64,000 nucleotides of DNA from Euglena gracilis (taxonomy: Eukaryota; Euglenida; Euglenophyceae; Euglenales), in contig CP154954.1 in NCBI GenBank assembly GCA_039621445.1, forward strand, positions 44,495,847 to 44,559,846, read 5' to 3'. The notes beneath the pieces are model-generated. The model was given only the letters and a program-made list of their open reading frames with translations. It searched no databases and was not told the DNA's origin. Below, in pieces: positions 34,001-45,242 of the stretch. Both the position numbers and the translations under genes were made by a program. Positions within the stretch are counted from its first letter, which is position 1. Every line of letters starts with the position of its first letter.

Positions 34001-37000
34001 GGGCACCGTGATCGCTGAAGGCGGCCACCATGTTGTCCCACAGCGGCGCCACCGCCCACCGCACCTCTGCCAACAGCTGCGGCAGCTGGAAGTCCTGCGG
34101 GAGGAAGTCCGCCGAGTGGTGCCGACCGAGGCCCGGCTGTCCGCTGGGATCCCCCCCCCCGTGTCGCAGCGCCCTGAACGTTCGTGTTGACAGGCGAGCA
34201 GTCATTGCTGGACTGTGAGGTCCAGTCGCACTCCCATCGTGGGGTTTTGATGCAGGCTCGAGGGATCTGCGTGCCTGGCGGCCCCCGGGGCTGGCGGGGC
34301 CGGGGTCGCCGATGCGAAATGTAGGGCGGTGCGGGCCTTGCCCCGGGGAGCGCAGCGGCCGCTGGATGACGGCCAGCCAGCGGAGCACTTCGCGGGTCAC
34401 GTCGGCGATGCCCTCCAGGGTGTGAAGGCAGCCACCCCGCTCGCACTGCTTAGCCAGTGCCTCGCCATCCAACACCATGCAACCCATCCGGTTAGGAGTA
34501 TCCACTGGGTTAGGTTGGTTGCACTTGGAGGGTCGTCCTCCCCTTGGACAAAAAGGAACTGGCTTCCGAATGTTTCACCCCCAACGTGCAATCAGAGACC
34601 GGGGCAAATGGGTTCCAAACAAAAGAAATACATAAAGCATGCGGTCAAGGACCGGGCAGGCTTCTATTTACCATTCCCGGGGCCAGGGGAGGGGAAGGGG
34701 GGTGTCTTGTGCTATGGGGTGCCCTCGGGGTCAGTTTTGGACCCCGGTGCCTGCCGATAGAGGTAAATTTCCCTTGAAAATAGCCATTTTCGGGCCCTGG
34801 TGCCTTGTCGGGGGTGTGCTATACCCACCCCCAAACCCTCCCCAACGGTGTCGAGAATGCCCCACTCCCTGCGTGCCCATAGTACCCCCCCAGGGGGGTG
34901 CGCACTTCTTTAGAAAGAAGCCTGGACCAGGCACCTCCAACCTGCGGTAAATGACCGTGGGTGGTCCTTCGAGAGCAAACCAAAAAAAAAACTGTTACCA
35001 TTGTCAACTGTTATTTCTTCCAAAGGAAATGAAAAGGTTCCTCTGCCCTGAAAAGACCCTAATCACCACACAGGACAGGGGTCCCCCCGAATGGAATATC
35101 AAACGCCAAAGACAAATGGCTGTGGCGACGGTTGTACGGGGGCGCTGGGCGGAGGTGCATGGCGTGGTGGATGCGGTCGCTCAGCACGCCCGGGGCCGGC
35201 TGGAACGCCCGCAGCGCGGAGAGGGCCGCCGGCAGCCGGGCCCCGACCCACTCCAGGCTGGCCTCCAGGCGGGCCACCAGGTCCACGATGCGGAGCACCT
35301 TTGGCGGCAGCGCCGGGCCCGGGGAACGCGCCGCACGGGACGCCTTGCTGACCCCGACTCTCGACTCATTGAGTAGGTCTCTGAACCCCCGGCCGAGCTG
35401 CCCCCCCCCCTGCGGAGGGGGGGTTGGGCCGAGCGGGTGCCCAGGGTCACCAGAATCAGTCATCTATTTTTTTTTAACCCCAGAATTGGCCCCCCAAAAG
35501 TGCCGCCCCCCCCCCCCCGGAGGACCCGCCCTAGGGGGTGGGTGGATAGGTCCGGACCCCCCTCCCCCGGGTCCTCAAAAAAAAAGGCCTCAAATCCCCT
35601 GCCTCAGGGGATCCCACCCCCACCCCCCACGAAAACTTAAAATCTTCTACGGGGGATGAATGAAAAAAAAACCGACACACAGCGAATGGCCTTCATTGCT
35701 ACACGCACTCTTTGCTTTCAAGCCGATGCGAAACACCAGCTGCAAACAGGCGTCCTTCGGCAAACGACTGGTTTTGTTTTGCTGCACAGGGAAGAGGAGG
35801 AAACCCTTGCGGTGAAATGCATCGCAAGTCCCGGAGATAATCCGATGAGGTATCCGGCGGGGATCCCCACAGCACGGTGCTGAGTGAGACCCCCCGGGCG
35901 ATGAAGACCTTCTCTGTGTAGGCAAGGATGTGGGCTGCCGGAAGGCGGAAGCCTGAGGACACCCACCCCGAAAGCTTCCCTGCCTTGGCGGGGCTTGGGC
36001 CGCGAAGGGGGCGAGGACGGCGGCGGTGGTGTTGGGGGGCGGGCACCCCCTTTGGCATTGTGAGGAGGAGGAGGAGGAGGAGGAGGAGGAGGAGGAGGAG
36101 GAGGAGGAGGAGGCTCCATCGAGCTGCAACAAAGGCGTATTGGATAAATGGGGAACCAAACAATGGGTCGGGCCATAGAACACCGGCCTGATGGTTGGGA
36201 TCATCGTCATCGCTATCATCCTCCTCCTGACAGACAAAAAAAAAAGGCGTTGAGATTGGCAACGAGGACAAAACCAAATCAAATACTGCAGATGACCCGA
36301 ATTGTTTTTAAAGCACTCTTCTTTGACACCAATTTCTGAAAACGCGCCATAACTTTACAGAGGTGCAGGCAGGAAAAAAAATTTTGGTGGGAAATCCCAC
36401 TGGGAACAATGCATTGTGCTTTGCTGTAGCCACTTTGATTCATGAGAATGGAGCGTCCACGGAGGTGTGATCCTGTGAGAGAATGATGGTCGGTGCCACA
36501 CCATTGTTGGCCCTGCCCAGTGAAGAGATGTTCGATTGTTGTGCCCCATAAACCGCGCAGTACAGACGCGCGCAAGTGCACACACAGAGAGACATCCACA
36601 CACAGACAAGCAAACCCAGAGGGTGCGCACACTGTGTTTGGATACCATCGAGACGTTGTGTTGGGCCCAAAAAGGGGCATCCTCTGATCAAGAACGGCGT
36701 GGTCGGAAGGGAGGTTGTGGCGACCGCACTGCTCTCGCCCGCATGGGCCCGAATCCACGCTTCCGCCCGCTCCAGGGCTCGCGCGACGCCCAGGCTGTGG
36801 GGCAAAGCCACGGTCTGGCTCGACAAAGGCAACGAAGACCGATCAAATGTGGGGCAACGGTCAGAGGGCCAGCCCTTGGGCAGGGCACGCAAGGGCTCGG
36901 GGACCGCTGGGTCTGCAGCAGCTGGAGGGGTGTGAGGAGAGCCAGGGACGCGATTTACCGGGGGGGGGGGGTATGTCGTTGTCCAGGACTGGTTAAAACA

Positions 37001-39919
37001 AACGTCCGTCCCACCGCATTCAGGGAAAAATCCACCGGAAACATGGTTGAAATGGTGGTGCATTCTGGCAGAAGGAGGTCGAAAATGGGGAAAAGGTGGT
37101 TTCTGGCGTCCCTGGAAAACGTCCATCCACCCAAAACATCAATCACCCGTTTGCTGCTCCTCAGGTCTGAAAGGGATTAAAGGTCTTTAAGGGTCCTCAG
37201 TTAATAAGAAATGCCGTCCATTAAAGCACCCTGGCAGGTGATACAGGTAGGCCCAGTGGAGGGGTGTCGGACCCAAGAGGAAATCCTGGCGTTGGGGGGG
37301 GGGGGGTCGGATGCCCCCCCAAGAATGGAGGTGGTTGAACTCCCCCCCCACCACCCATAGGGGTTCGGGGACACCCATACAGCCCTGGAATGAGGGTGGT
37401 GCAAGTGGCCCACAAAGGACGACCTCTGAGCACATCCCTGGCCTGAGACGGGGTCAGTCGCTTTGCTGTTTGATGCCGCGGGCACACGCGCTGCGTGGCT
37501 CTCGAATTCTGCTTCACTGCCTGACAAAAGAAGGGTGACCGGCGGTTTCAAGGCAAAGCCACAGCGCACGTGGTTGTACGGCCGGGGAGTGCGGCGCCGC
37601 GCTCCGCTCGGCCCGGGACCCACGAGCCCCCGGCATCCCCGTCGGGGTGCCTCGGGACGGAGCAGATCCACTTCGTGAACGTCCGGGCGTCCGTCACGGC
37701 CAGCAGCATCCCCTTCAGGCGGGAGAGGAGGCACGAGAGGTGGACGTACCGCTGGTGCTCGGGGGCCTCCGCCGGGGTGTGCAGCAGGTCCAGGGGGTCT
37801 TAAAGACCCCTGGGGGGGGGGGGTCCAGCTCAGAGGCTGGAAAATTTGGGTTGGCTGGAAAAAGGCTGCTGGTTGACCCCCCGGGGCGGGAGCTAGGCCC
37901 GACCTGGGGTCAAACCAGGCCCAAAAACTTGAAATCGCAAAAATGTCCAAAAAATGCCAATTATGCAAAAAAAAGAATTTTTGACCCCAAAAATGCCCTA
38001 AACAGCTTTTTTCAAACCCATTGCACCCATTGCACCCCTGAAAGCAAAAAAAAATACATTACTGTCCAGCCGCCTGAATGGCGGATGCAAATAAATAAAT
38101 CTCGTTGATGGGGGGGGAGGGGGGTCCGGGGTTGGAAAAAGGCTGCTTGGCTGGATCTCCCCCAGGTGGGGTCAAATTTTATTCAACAGTGCCCTGAGCA
38201 GGTCGCAGTAGTGAAAGACGCACAGCCGTTTCAGCTGGCGTTCGACATTTGAGCAGAGGGCTTTGGCGCCAGGTGGAGGCCAACACCCCCTAAAAAAATA
38301 AATAAACACGACACTGACACGGCAGGGGTAGGAAACTTTGCACCAGCAATGAGCACCTTGGAAATCTTTCGAGAGATTGCCAAGCCCCGTCCCGTGGGGG
38401 GAAACCTGACTTCACAACAAATGCATGTTTCAGTCAGCACCATTCTCCAGTGAGCAGCATCTTCCCTGTCGACTGCCACATCCCTCCCCCTTGGATTTAA
38501 ATTGAGACAATCACCAAGCACCCATGGTCATCCAAATTTCCAGACCCAGTCACGCTCAGTCGCGCCAAGTCATGTCACGCCATGTCAGTCTCATGCAGAC
38601 ATGGAAAAGGTCAAAATTGGCCAAAAGTGGCTAAAAATGGAGGGGTATTGTTTATGAGGGGATGGGAAATGCCTCCCTGGAGGCAAACAACCACCCCCAG
38701 GCACCAGCCTCCCTGGCTCTTCAGAGAAAATGCTTGAACCAGAAATGTTTGACTTCAAAAATTCACGTGCCAAACGGAATATACTTGATGGAATGACCCA
38801 AGCGTCGGTGGCAGAAAGACACTTATGGAAACACAAAGCGACCTCTGGAAGGGCAGCCTCCTGAGCTGGGCTCAGGCTGCCCATAAATGTTTCAACGGCA
38901 GCAACCCATGGAAGGCATGGACAGGTTGAACAAACAACAAGAGAACGGAATGTGCACTGAATGAAATGGGGTTTGGGGTGGGGCTGGGTGGGGGCCAATT
39001 GGACTTGGGACATTCCAATCAGAGTATGGGTGGGGGGCAGGTTTTGAGTGTTGGAAGGACAGTAGGGGTTTTGAGGGGACCGCCCCCTTTACAGATGGTC
39101 ATTTTTGGACCCTTCCAACACCCCCCGAGAAAAATGAAAATTTGTCACAAAAAATGGCCACTCTAGGCCCCCAAAAAAGCCTCAAAATTTTTTCGACGCC
39201 TTCCGTGCCAGTTCTTGGCCATTTGGGGGGGGGGGGTTGCAGTGGGAACCCCCCTTCTCAGTGCTGATTTTAGAACCTTTTGTGAACATTGCCAACGCTG
39301 CGTTGGGTTCAAAGCCAGGTCGCAGCGGGAGGATCGGGGATCAAAAAATAAACAACACAAATACGCATTCCAACTTGAAGAAGCTCAAAATGTTAAAGGG
39401 ATTTACCAGCAAAACAAGAAACACCAACCCAAATATAAAATGTTCCGGCATTAAATTTGGGTAATCCACCAAAAAAAATTCATCAAATTGTTGATCGCAA
39501 GAGAATGTGTCAGAGAAAAAGCTTGCCAGGGCTGCTAGGTCAGGTTTCGGGGGACTCTGGTTAGGGGACCACCCCAATGTGGAGGCCATGTCTGCAGATT
39601 TGGAAAACATCATCTCCAGAACATTCTACCTGCAGGAGGTGAAGCCTGATAAAGATGAGGAACACCTTCTTGAGCTGCACGAGCTCCTGGCGGACCATGA
39701 ACGCCTCCGGTGGGGCCGCCTCCTTCTGGCGGCAGCCCCAAAAAGAAATCCAGAGGGCATCGCACTGCCTCGGGGGTGTGGCAATGTTTCAACACAGAAG
39801 GGGAGGGGGCGAAGGAGAAGGCGGAGCACGGCCAGCTCCCGGCAACGCTCCAGGATGCAGCCCACCACAGCGGCGGGCAGTGAACCCTCGAGGTCGCGCT
39901 TGGCCGCTTCGAGGGAGTA
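30800..39919 (-). CDS. Cys-rich zinc-module plus HAD-phosphatase-like protein (14 exons recognised, 5' end incomplete)
   Basis: About 450 residues can be read. The N-terminal 270 are alpha-helical with no recognised domain. Next comes a Cys-rich module (CTVC...CLRSC...FCPH...CFVCDLWSCEAC), probably zinc-binding. The C terminus is a HAD fold with every motif visible: DFDRT (nucleophile and acid Asp), IVTRN (motif II Thr), GGEKAA (motif III Lys) and FVDDD (motif IV). It is therefore probably Mg-dependent and catalytically intact; substrate unknown. The stop is TAG at 30802-30800. Exons 6-14 keep frame through a mix of nonconventional and GT-AG introns, which is strong evidence for the model. 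The zinc-HAD pairing resembles conserved kinetoplastid proteins as I recall them. Confidence 0.85.
31025..31504. other. Intron between exons 13 and 14
   Basis: AT-rich intron; no repeat identified. Confidence 0.4.
31505..31610 (-). CDS. HAD-protein exon 13: HAD motif II
   Basis: Reads SGGDPLAGQHTVDPLLVALC then CAHPNVHIVTRNPHL. IVTRN supplies the motif II Thr. The intron before it ends CTGCGCGC and the one after starts TCCCAG. Confidence 0.9.
31845..32405. repeat. Three tandem C/G-rich units in an intron
   Basis: GGTGGTCCGGACC then GCGGGCCAGGAGGGGG then ACACCCCCCACCTAAAC recurs at about 31865, 32170 and 32325. The last two are followed by CCATGTACGCCCTCCTTAT. Unit spacing is uneven (about 305 and 155 bp). 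Confidence 0.8.
32996..33057 (-). CDS. HAD-protein exon 12: HAD motif I
   Basis: Reads VEQLHPGAVFLDFDRTVAST. DFDRT is the HAD catalytic motif. The repeat GAGCTGGTG at both junctions hides the exact cut; the 3' edge (GACCAG...CTGCGCGC) fits the rule. Confidence 0.9.
33206..33308 (-). CDS. HAD-protein exon 11: second Cys cluster
   Basis: Reads SCNRQAFCPHAAKCFVCDLW then SCEACALWRGDGEL. Six more Cys and one His complete a treble-clef or B-box-like module. Acceptor TTCCGCAG, donor GTGCCC. Confidence 0.85.
33723..33806 (-). CDS. HAD-protein exon 10: first Cys cluster
   Basis: Reads RHLSGSTPCTVCARPVNKVW then VNRGVCLR. CxxC opens the zinc module. The donor is GTGTGAG, a good conventional site. Confidence 0.85.
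34021..34094 (-). CDS. HAD-protein exon 9
   Basis: Reads DFQLPQLLAEVRWAVAPLWD then NMVAA. Conventional-looking acceptor CCCGCAG; the 3' intron starts CTTCAG and rejoins after CTGCCGCA in frame. Confidence 0.8.
34368..34423 (-). CDS. HAD-protein exon 8
   Basis: Reads TLEGIADVTREVLRWLAV. The intron before it ends CTGCCTTC and the one after starts ATCCAG. Confidence 0.85.
35151..35302 (-). CDS. HAD-protein exon 7
   Basis: Reads KVLRIVDLVARLEASLEWVG then ARLPAALSALRAFQPAPGVL then SDRIHHAMHL. A long amphipathic helical segment. Both edges are nonconventional (CTGCCGCC before, GCCCAG after). Confidence 0.85.
35303..35885. other. Intron between exons 6 and 7
   Basis: Contains a C/G-run patch (35400-35640) with inverted GGTCC/GGACC stretches. 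A long minus frame extends beyond exon 6, but its codons lose the GC3 signal. Confidence 0.4.
35886..35952 (-). CDS. HAD-protein exon 6
   Basis: Reads FRLPAAHILAYTEKVFIARG then VS. Acceptor CCTCAG; the 3' intron starts ACTCAG and rejoins after CTGCCGCC in frame. Confidence 0.8.
36062..36113. repeat. GGA microsatellite
   Basis: About 17 uninterrupted GGA units in the intron upstream of exon 6. It creates poly-Ser/Pro/Leu frames on the minus strand that are not genes. Confidence 0.95.
36735..36794 (-). CDS. HAD-protein exon 5
   Basis: Reads LGVARALERAEAWIRAHAG. Acceptor CCCCACAG is conventional. The 3' edge near GAGCAG is uncertain by one base. Confidence 0.7.
37624..37785 (-). CDS. HAD-protein exon 4
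   Basis: Reads LHTPAEAPEHQRYVHLSCLL then SRLKGMLLAVTDARTFTKWI then CSVPRHPDGDAGG. The intron before it ends CTGGACCT. The donor GTGGGT is preferred because it gives the phase needed by exon 5. Confidence 0.8.
37786..38199 (-). repeat. Nonconventional intron made of a dispersed repeat (copy 3)
   Basis: The 414-bp intron between exons 3 and 4 starts GCTCAG and ends CTGGACCT on the minus strand. About 37805-38170 inside it is the repeat also present at 96-450 and 22560-22875, in the other two genes. Confidence 0.7.
38200..38246 (-). CDS. HAD-protein exon 3
   Basis: Reads VERQLKRLCVFHYCDL. The 3' edge (GCTCAG) joins exactly and in phase to exon 4. The 5' edge is uncertain. Confidence 0.65.
38260..39665. 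other. Intron between exons 2 and 3
   Basis: AT-rich, with one G-run patch at 39225-39240. No exon recognised. Confidence 0.35.
39666..39725 (-). CDS. HAD-protein exon 2
   Basis: Reads KEAAPPEAFMVRQELVQLKK between conventional acceptor CGCCAG and donor GTGTTC. A plus-strand frame over the same DNA (SADLENIISRTFYLQEVKPD) is less likely, given the GC-ending codons on minus. Confidence 0.65.
39830..39919 (-). CDS. HAD-protein exon 1 recognised
   Basis: Reads YSLEAAKRDLEGSLPAAVVG then CILERCRELA. The intron before it ends CTGGCTTC, so at least one more exon lies upstream. The donor GTGCTC is conventional. Confidence 0.75.
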
Positions 39920-41570
39920 GAAGCCAGAGCATTGCAAGATGTTGGGACAGGGAGTGCCAACTTCAGCAACCATGGCATCCCCCCCCCCTACAGCTCAAAA
40001 GATGGAAAGTCTGACTTTAACAAACAAACAACAACTCTCACAATTTCGCAAGAAACAATTCTCACAAATTCGCAAGGGACCCTCATCCTGATTGGTGATT
40101 ATTTTGTGATAATTCATGGTCATTTGTGATCATTCTACAAAAAAAGCGTCCAGCTTCTCACTGGATACTTTGCAGTCCCTGGGCATCAGGAATTGGAGGC
40201 TAGGCAGTCAAGTTCGGGTCCCCAAACCCCCCCTGTCTGGTTCGGACCTCGACAGAGGGTCCCGCGGGACCCCCATTGTATTTTGTTAGTCCAGCCCCCG
40301 GACCCCCCTCCCCCCACCGACCCGTCTGGTTGAGTTCGCAACTCGACAGGGGGTCCCGCGGGACCCCTCCGGGCCCCATTCCAATAAACATTTATGATAA
40401 AATACAAATTTGCAGTGTTTTGTGGCATTTTGCAAGGCTCTGTGAAAAATTGCAGAATTCCCATTTTCTGCCAAAAAAAATGAAGGCTGTTGTAGGTGCC
40501 TGGGTCAAGCTCAATTTTAAAAGCAGGTTTTTGCTCTAGGGTTGTTGGAGGTTTTTTGGTTACAACCTGGGTTATAACCTGCCTTTTTGGCTTTTTGGGT
40601 TTTTTGCTCCCTGGAATTGGTTTTTTCACAACCCTGTTGCCCATGATTGTTTTCGTTCAATCAGAGGGACGAATTCAGTAATGAAAGAAAATCTGTTTTT
40701 TAAATATTCTTGCTTGTTTGTGTTTATTCGTGATTATTTGTGTGTTTATTCATGATCTGATGATGATTTGGAAAATCCAAGAAAAATTTTGCTGGTTTGT
40801 TATTATTTGTGATCACCCTCACCCCCCGCTCAATTCAACGTGAAATTGGCTTGTTTTCAAATTTTACCCCCCCAAATTGGCCACCTTGCCTGGGAGGAAA
40901 AATTCCCAAAATTCCCCAAAAAAACCCAAATAAAATATATAAATTGGTATAAAAAAAAGGAAAAAAACATTTGGCACAGAAAATCGACAGGAAAAACTCA
41001 AATTGATTTCTGTCTCTCCCACAAAAAGTGGCCTTTTGTCTTAGAGATCTTAGTGAAATTGTAAAGAATTGTGCAACTTCTTTGCAGTCATTCAGCTTTG
41101 TCAAAGAAAAAGTTTTCATTCACTCCCTGAAAATGAGGCTCCACATCAAGAGGGCAGAGCCCAGGTACGCCTCTGTTGATGTGAGCTGCTTGGGCATAGT
41201 TTATAAATTGCGTTGCATCTGCCCATGGCGGCTCTGCAAGCACATCCATTTCTGATACAACAAGACAACGTTGAAAACAAAAATGGCAGATGACTCAAAA
41301 ACCATAGCCAACGTCTGGGGCACAGTTCAAATTGGGTTGGGGCAAATCGAGAAAAAATTGAAATGCCTATGAAATGTGCTATGGCAGAGCCGGGGCATCT
41401 CTTAAGCCAGAGGCACCAATCCCCCGGGGTGCCATTTTCCAGCCTCGGACCCCGTTCCCCCAGGGCTTTTGTGTTCCTGATTCATTATTATTTCTTCTCA
41501 TGGACTGTCAGAGGGGTCATTAAACAACCCTCTGGGTGGAGCAGTACCAGTGCAAGGTGTCTCACCCCTT
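39920..41570. other. Upstream part of the HAD-protein gene or intergenic DNA
   Basis: Non-coding. 40230-40380 carries two copies of CTCGACAGNGGGTCCCGCGGGACC about 110 bp apart. GGAGGCTAGGCAG, like the ends of the GGAG family, occurs at 40194 without a partner that I could find. Confidence 0.4.
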
Positions 41571-41573
41571 GTG

Positions 41574-41574
<1 letters not shown>

Positions 41575-41604
<30 letters not shown>

Positions 41605-41628
41605 ATGCGTGTGTGCGTGCATGCGTGC

Positions 41629-41666
<38 letters not shown>

Positions 41667-41720
41667 GTGTGTTTATGTATACACACATATATACATATAT
41701 GTGTGTGCATGTGTATGTAC
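41575..41720. repeat. GT/GC microsatellite
   Basis: (TG)n with CG and AT interruptions; gives long Cys-Val and His-Thr frames that are artefacts. Confidence 0.95.
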
Positions 41721-42087
41721 GTTTATGTACCCCACCCTATTTGGCTCTCACCCTCACCGCCTCCCCCCCCCCATTTGGCTCATGCCCGGGCTCCCTCAGG
41801 CCCCAATTAGCCAATTAGGGGAGGGGACAATTAGGGGGGGGGGGGCTCGAAAACCCCTGCCCCTGAACTTTTTAAGCGGTGCAAAAAATGGTCAATTTTT
41901 TGTGAAATTTTGGAACGTCCATGATTTTTTCTCATCCGATAAAATTAAAAAATTTGAAACGGACGTTTTTGGAGTATTTCTGAGCCCTTTTTGCGACCTT
42001 GCCGAAATTGGCCGGTCTTGTCCAATCGAGGGGGGGGGGAGTCAGAAAAGAGTGGGGGTGAGGGTGCATGTGTGTGCATGTGTGCAT

Positions 42088-42170
42088 GTGGGAGTGGGAG
42101 TGGGAGTGGGAGTGGGTGGGTGGGTGTGTTTGTGTGTGTTGTGGGTGGGTGGGTGGGTGTGTGTGGGCGT
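42088..42170. repeat. GGGAGT / GGGT tandem repeat
   Basis: Five GGGAGT units, then GGGT and GTGT units. Confidence 0.9.
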
Positions 42171-42299
42171 GTATAATGTCGGTGACAGAGGGTGACTTGG
42201 GTTTTAGTGATTTGTTGGGGTACCAAGTCCCCTCGATCAAAAGCTCTTTTCAACAGACAACTAGCGGTGACCATGGCGAAGTGACGTAGACTGCGGGGG

Positions 42300-44290
42300 G
42301 GGGGGGGTAGTGGGTAGTGGGCAGTCAGCCAACTACCCAATTGGTCGGCCGACTAGGCCTAGTCGGTGGCCAGTTGGGGAGATGGGGGGGGGGGGTAAGG
42401 GGTAGTCGGTCGACTAGTCGGCCGACTGTCCACTCTAACATTCTAACGGGTGGATACAGACCAGTGCCATTTGTAAAGGATTTTCATGCAAACTTTGTCA
42501 ATGGTATGGCACTTTACCCCTTCGCAGTCCCACTAACCGCAATCCACCCCCCCCCCTACAGACCTTGCATTTTCATCTGTGGGTGATTTTGCTGGTGCAG
42601 GGATTATGCTGGTGCAGGGAACTCGTTTGATCCCATTTGGACCATCTCTGGGCGACTTGGGCCAGCCAGATACCATTTTTATAAGTCTGCTTATGAGACT
42701 TAAAAGTCGGTGAACTAGACCATCTTGAGGGCAGAAAACTCCCCCACCACCACCGCACCCCCCCCCCAGCTGCACCCCCCTCAAACAACAAAAATTCTGT
42801 ATGTTTGCAAAATGATAGGGGGGAAAAGCCTTTTTTGTGAGACATTTTGTCACAAAATCCCTACAGGGGGGCAAAATCTTTTTTTTTGTGGGCCACTTTG
42901 ACATTGGCAGGGGGCTCCACCCCCTCCGCCTTGCAACCCCCTTCAAGTGACAAAATCCCTTGTGCTGGCCAAAAACTTGGGGGGCGAAATCCTTATTTGT
43001 GGAGCATTTTGTCGTTGTTCACAGTATTGACCAATACCAACGGGGACCCGAACCGACCGAACCGAAAGCCGAAGCGTGGAGGCCTTCGAACCAGGCATTT
43101 GCTTAAGGACCCCGGGGGGGAGTACTGGCGAGCCAATCGGCTAGACACTGGAAAAAATGGACTAGCTAGAACCCCTTCCCCGGGGGGGGGGGGGGGTCCG
43201 GGGGTCCCCCAAACTGGTAAAAAATTTTTCCTCCGGCGCACAGCGCCGGAGGAAGAATGAGGTCGCTACGGGTGTACAAAACATGAGCGCCAGAGGGGAA
43301 CATGGAAAATGCCTGGAAAAAGGCAGCATACACGGATGCACCTTCACCTGACCTGCAACCTTCACCTGGGGGGGGTCGTTAGACCCCCCTAACCTGCGAC
43401 CTGCAACGGGGGGGGGGGGGGGGGGCGGGGTGGTTGTAAACCCCCCAAATGCAAAACCCCCCAAATACAACCCCCCCAAAATATAAAACCCCCCCTGAGG
43501 ACCTTGAAATCCCGCCCGAATATAAAACCCCCCCTCCAGCGCGAAGCGCCAGAAGGAAGAAAAATTGACAAAATCTCTCCTGAAATTGTGATTTTTGGCA
43601 GATTTGGGAGTTTTTACCAAAACCAGTGAAAATTGCCCCTTCGCCCGAAAAGTGGAAAAAAATATCCTCCAAGGGTGGGCGTATTTGTGAAAAAGTGACT
43701 ACCCCCCCCCTAATTGACCCCCCCCCCTCGCCACAGCATACCAACCCCCTGAGGTGCCGTTTAGGGGGGGGGGATGGTATCTAAATTTGGTGAGAATTGG
43801 TGTTGTTTAATAATAATAAGAGTGCTGTGGCGGAGGAAAAATTCCATGGCCACCAGCAGCGGTGGACTGGGTAGTGGGCAGTCGGCCAACTACCCAATTG
43901 GTCGGCGAACTGGGCCTGGTCAGTAGCTAGTTGGCGAGACAGGGTCCTGGGGGGGGGGGGTGTACCCTCCCTCCCCCCCGTGTCGTACCCCCCCCAAATA
44001 CAACCCCCCGGTTTTATATTTGGGCAGAAATTTCAAGACCCCCACGGGGGTTTTTGGGGGGGTTATATTCGGTTGGAAAAATCAACTTCTTGGCGGGATC
44101 CAGTACCACCCCCCCCTAATTGACCGTGGGACCTCTCCACGGGACCCCCCTTTTGGTCAATGGGGTTCAATTAGGGGGGGGGGGTCAATTAGGGGGGGGG
44201 TACCGTCAATTAGGGGGTGCTTCGGCACGGAATCCCCCCGGGCAGTCAATTAGGGGGGGTTGAAAAAATTTTCCCCGGGGCGTTTGGTCA
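42300..44290. repeat. Nested low-complexity inverted repeats
   Basis: GGGCAGTCNGCCAACTACCC plus ATTGGTCGGC occurs at 42318-42360 and 43876-43925. ATATAAAACCCCCC and its inverse sit at 43480-43530 and 44015-44075. CCTAATTGACC and its inverse GGTCAATTAGGGGG occur at 43710, 44118 and six times in 44155-44295. Together they suggest elements inserted one inside another. Confidence 0.65.
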
Positions 44291-44810
44291 ATTAGGGTCT
44301 GAATGGGGGGGGTAAATGGCGTGGCGAGGGGAGGGAGGGGTGTACCATGGTTGCAAAATTAAAAATGTGACGGGTCCCCCTCAAGGGGCGGGGGATCCGA
44401 GGGCCATGGCATCGCGGGGGGGGGGGGCAGAGGCAGGAGGCACCGGTGGGAAGGGGGTGGGTGGGAAGGGGGTCCCTGCCGTGCAACTGCTTGCGGTAGT
44501 GGCAACCCCCCCCAATGCAGATCCCCTAGGCCGACCAGTCGGCAACCCCCCCAAATGGACATCCCAAAGCATCCCTGCCTTTACGGCACATGCTTCCCGA
44601 AGGTGGGCAAGAGGTTCCTCCAAATCTATGAAGCGTATCTATCTCAAGCATGAAAATACAAAAACTTTGTATTTTTTGGGGATATCATTATTTTGGTGGA
44701 TAACAATAGCACAAAAATAATGGTGGATTTTAATTGATTAATTTTAAGGAGGCATGGGGCACGACCTCAAAATAAAAACCCGTCGGTTGAAAATAGAGCA
44801 AAAATACATA

Positions 44811-45242
44811 GGAGGCTAGGCGCGCCGCTCGGGGGGGTCCGGGACCCCCCCTCCCCCCCCCCTGCGCGGCCCCTGCGCGGCCGCCCGCGCGGCCGCTCGC
44901 CCCCCCCCTGGCCCCCCCCCACTGTGCCTGGCATAGCCAAGAAAAAAAATTGGTGAAAATCGCGATTTTTTGAGGCCCAAAAATGACCAAAAATGACCAT
45001 TTTCGGACACAAAATGGCAAATTTGGGGGCCGTGCGCTCTGCGAGCGACCAAAAAAGCTCTTTTTTGGTCAAAAAAATGGCCCAAAAATGGCAAAAAATG
45101 ACCACTTTTTGGACCCGAAAATCACCGATTTTAGGATGCGTTCCGCCCGCGCGGCCGCCCTCGGACCCCCCTCCCCCCCCCCCGCGCGGCCGCCCGCGCG
45201 GCCGCTCGCCCCCCTCAGCCCCCCCCACTGTGCCTAGCCTCC
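44811..45242. mobile_element. GGAGGCTAG-family element, copy 1 (TSD ATA)
   Basis: Ends GGAGGCTAGGC...GCCTAGCCTCC with ATA directly outside on both sides. C-run and GCGGCCGC-rich arms flank an A-rich core with AAAATGACC and AAAATGGC repeats. Highly similar to 51097-51579. No coding potential. Confidence 0.88.

Noticed and set aside
35647-36282. Long minus-strand frames with poly-Ser, poly-Pro or poly-Leu
   Set aside because: Created by the GGA microsatellite at 36062-36113; only the small exon at 35886-35952 has coding codon use and splice edges.
41488-42240. Cys-Val and His-Thr repeat proteins on both strands
   Set aside because: Direct translation of GT/GC and GGGAGT microsatellites.
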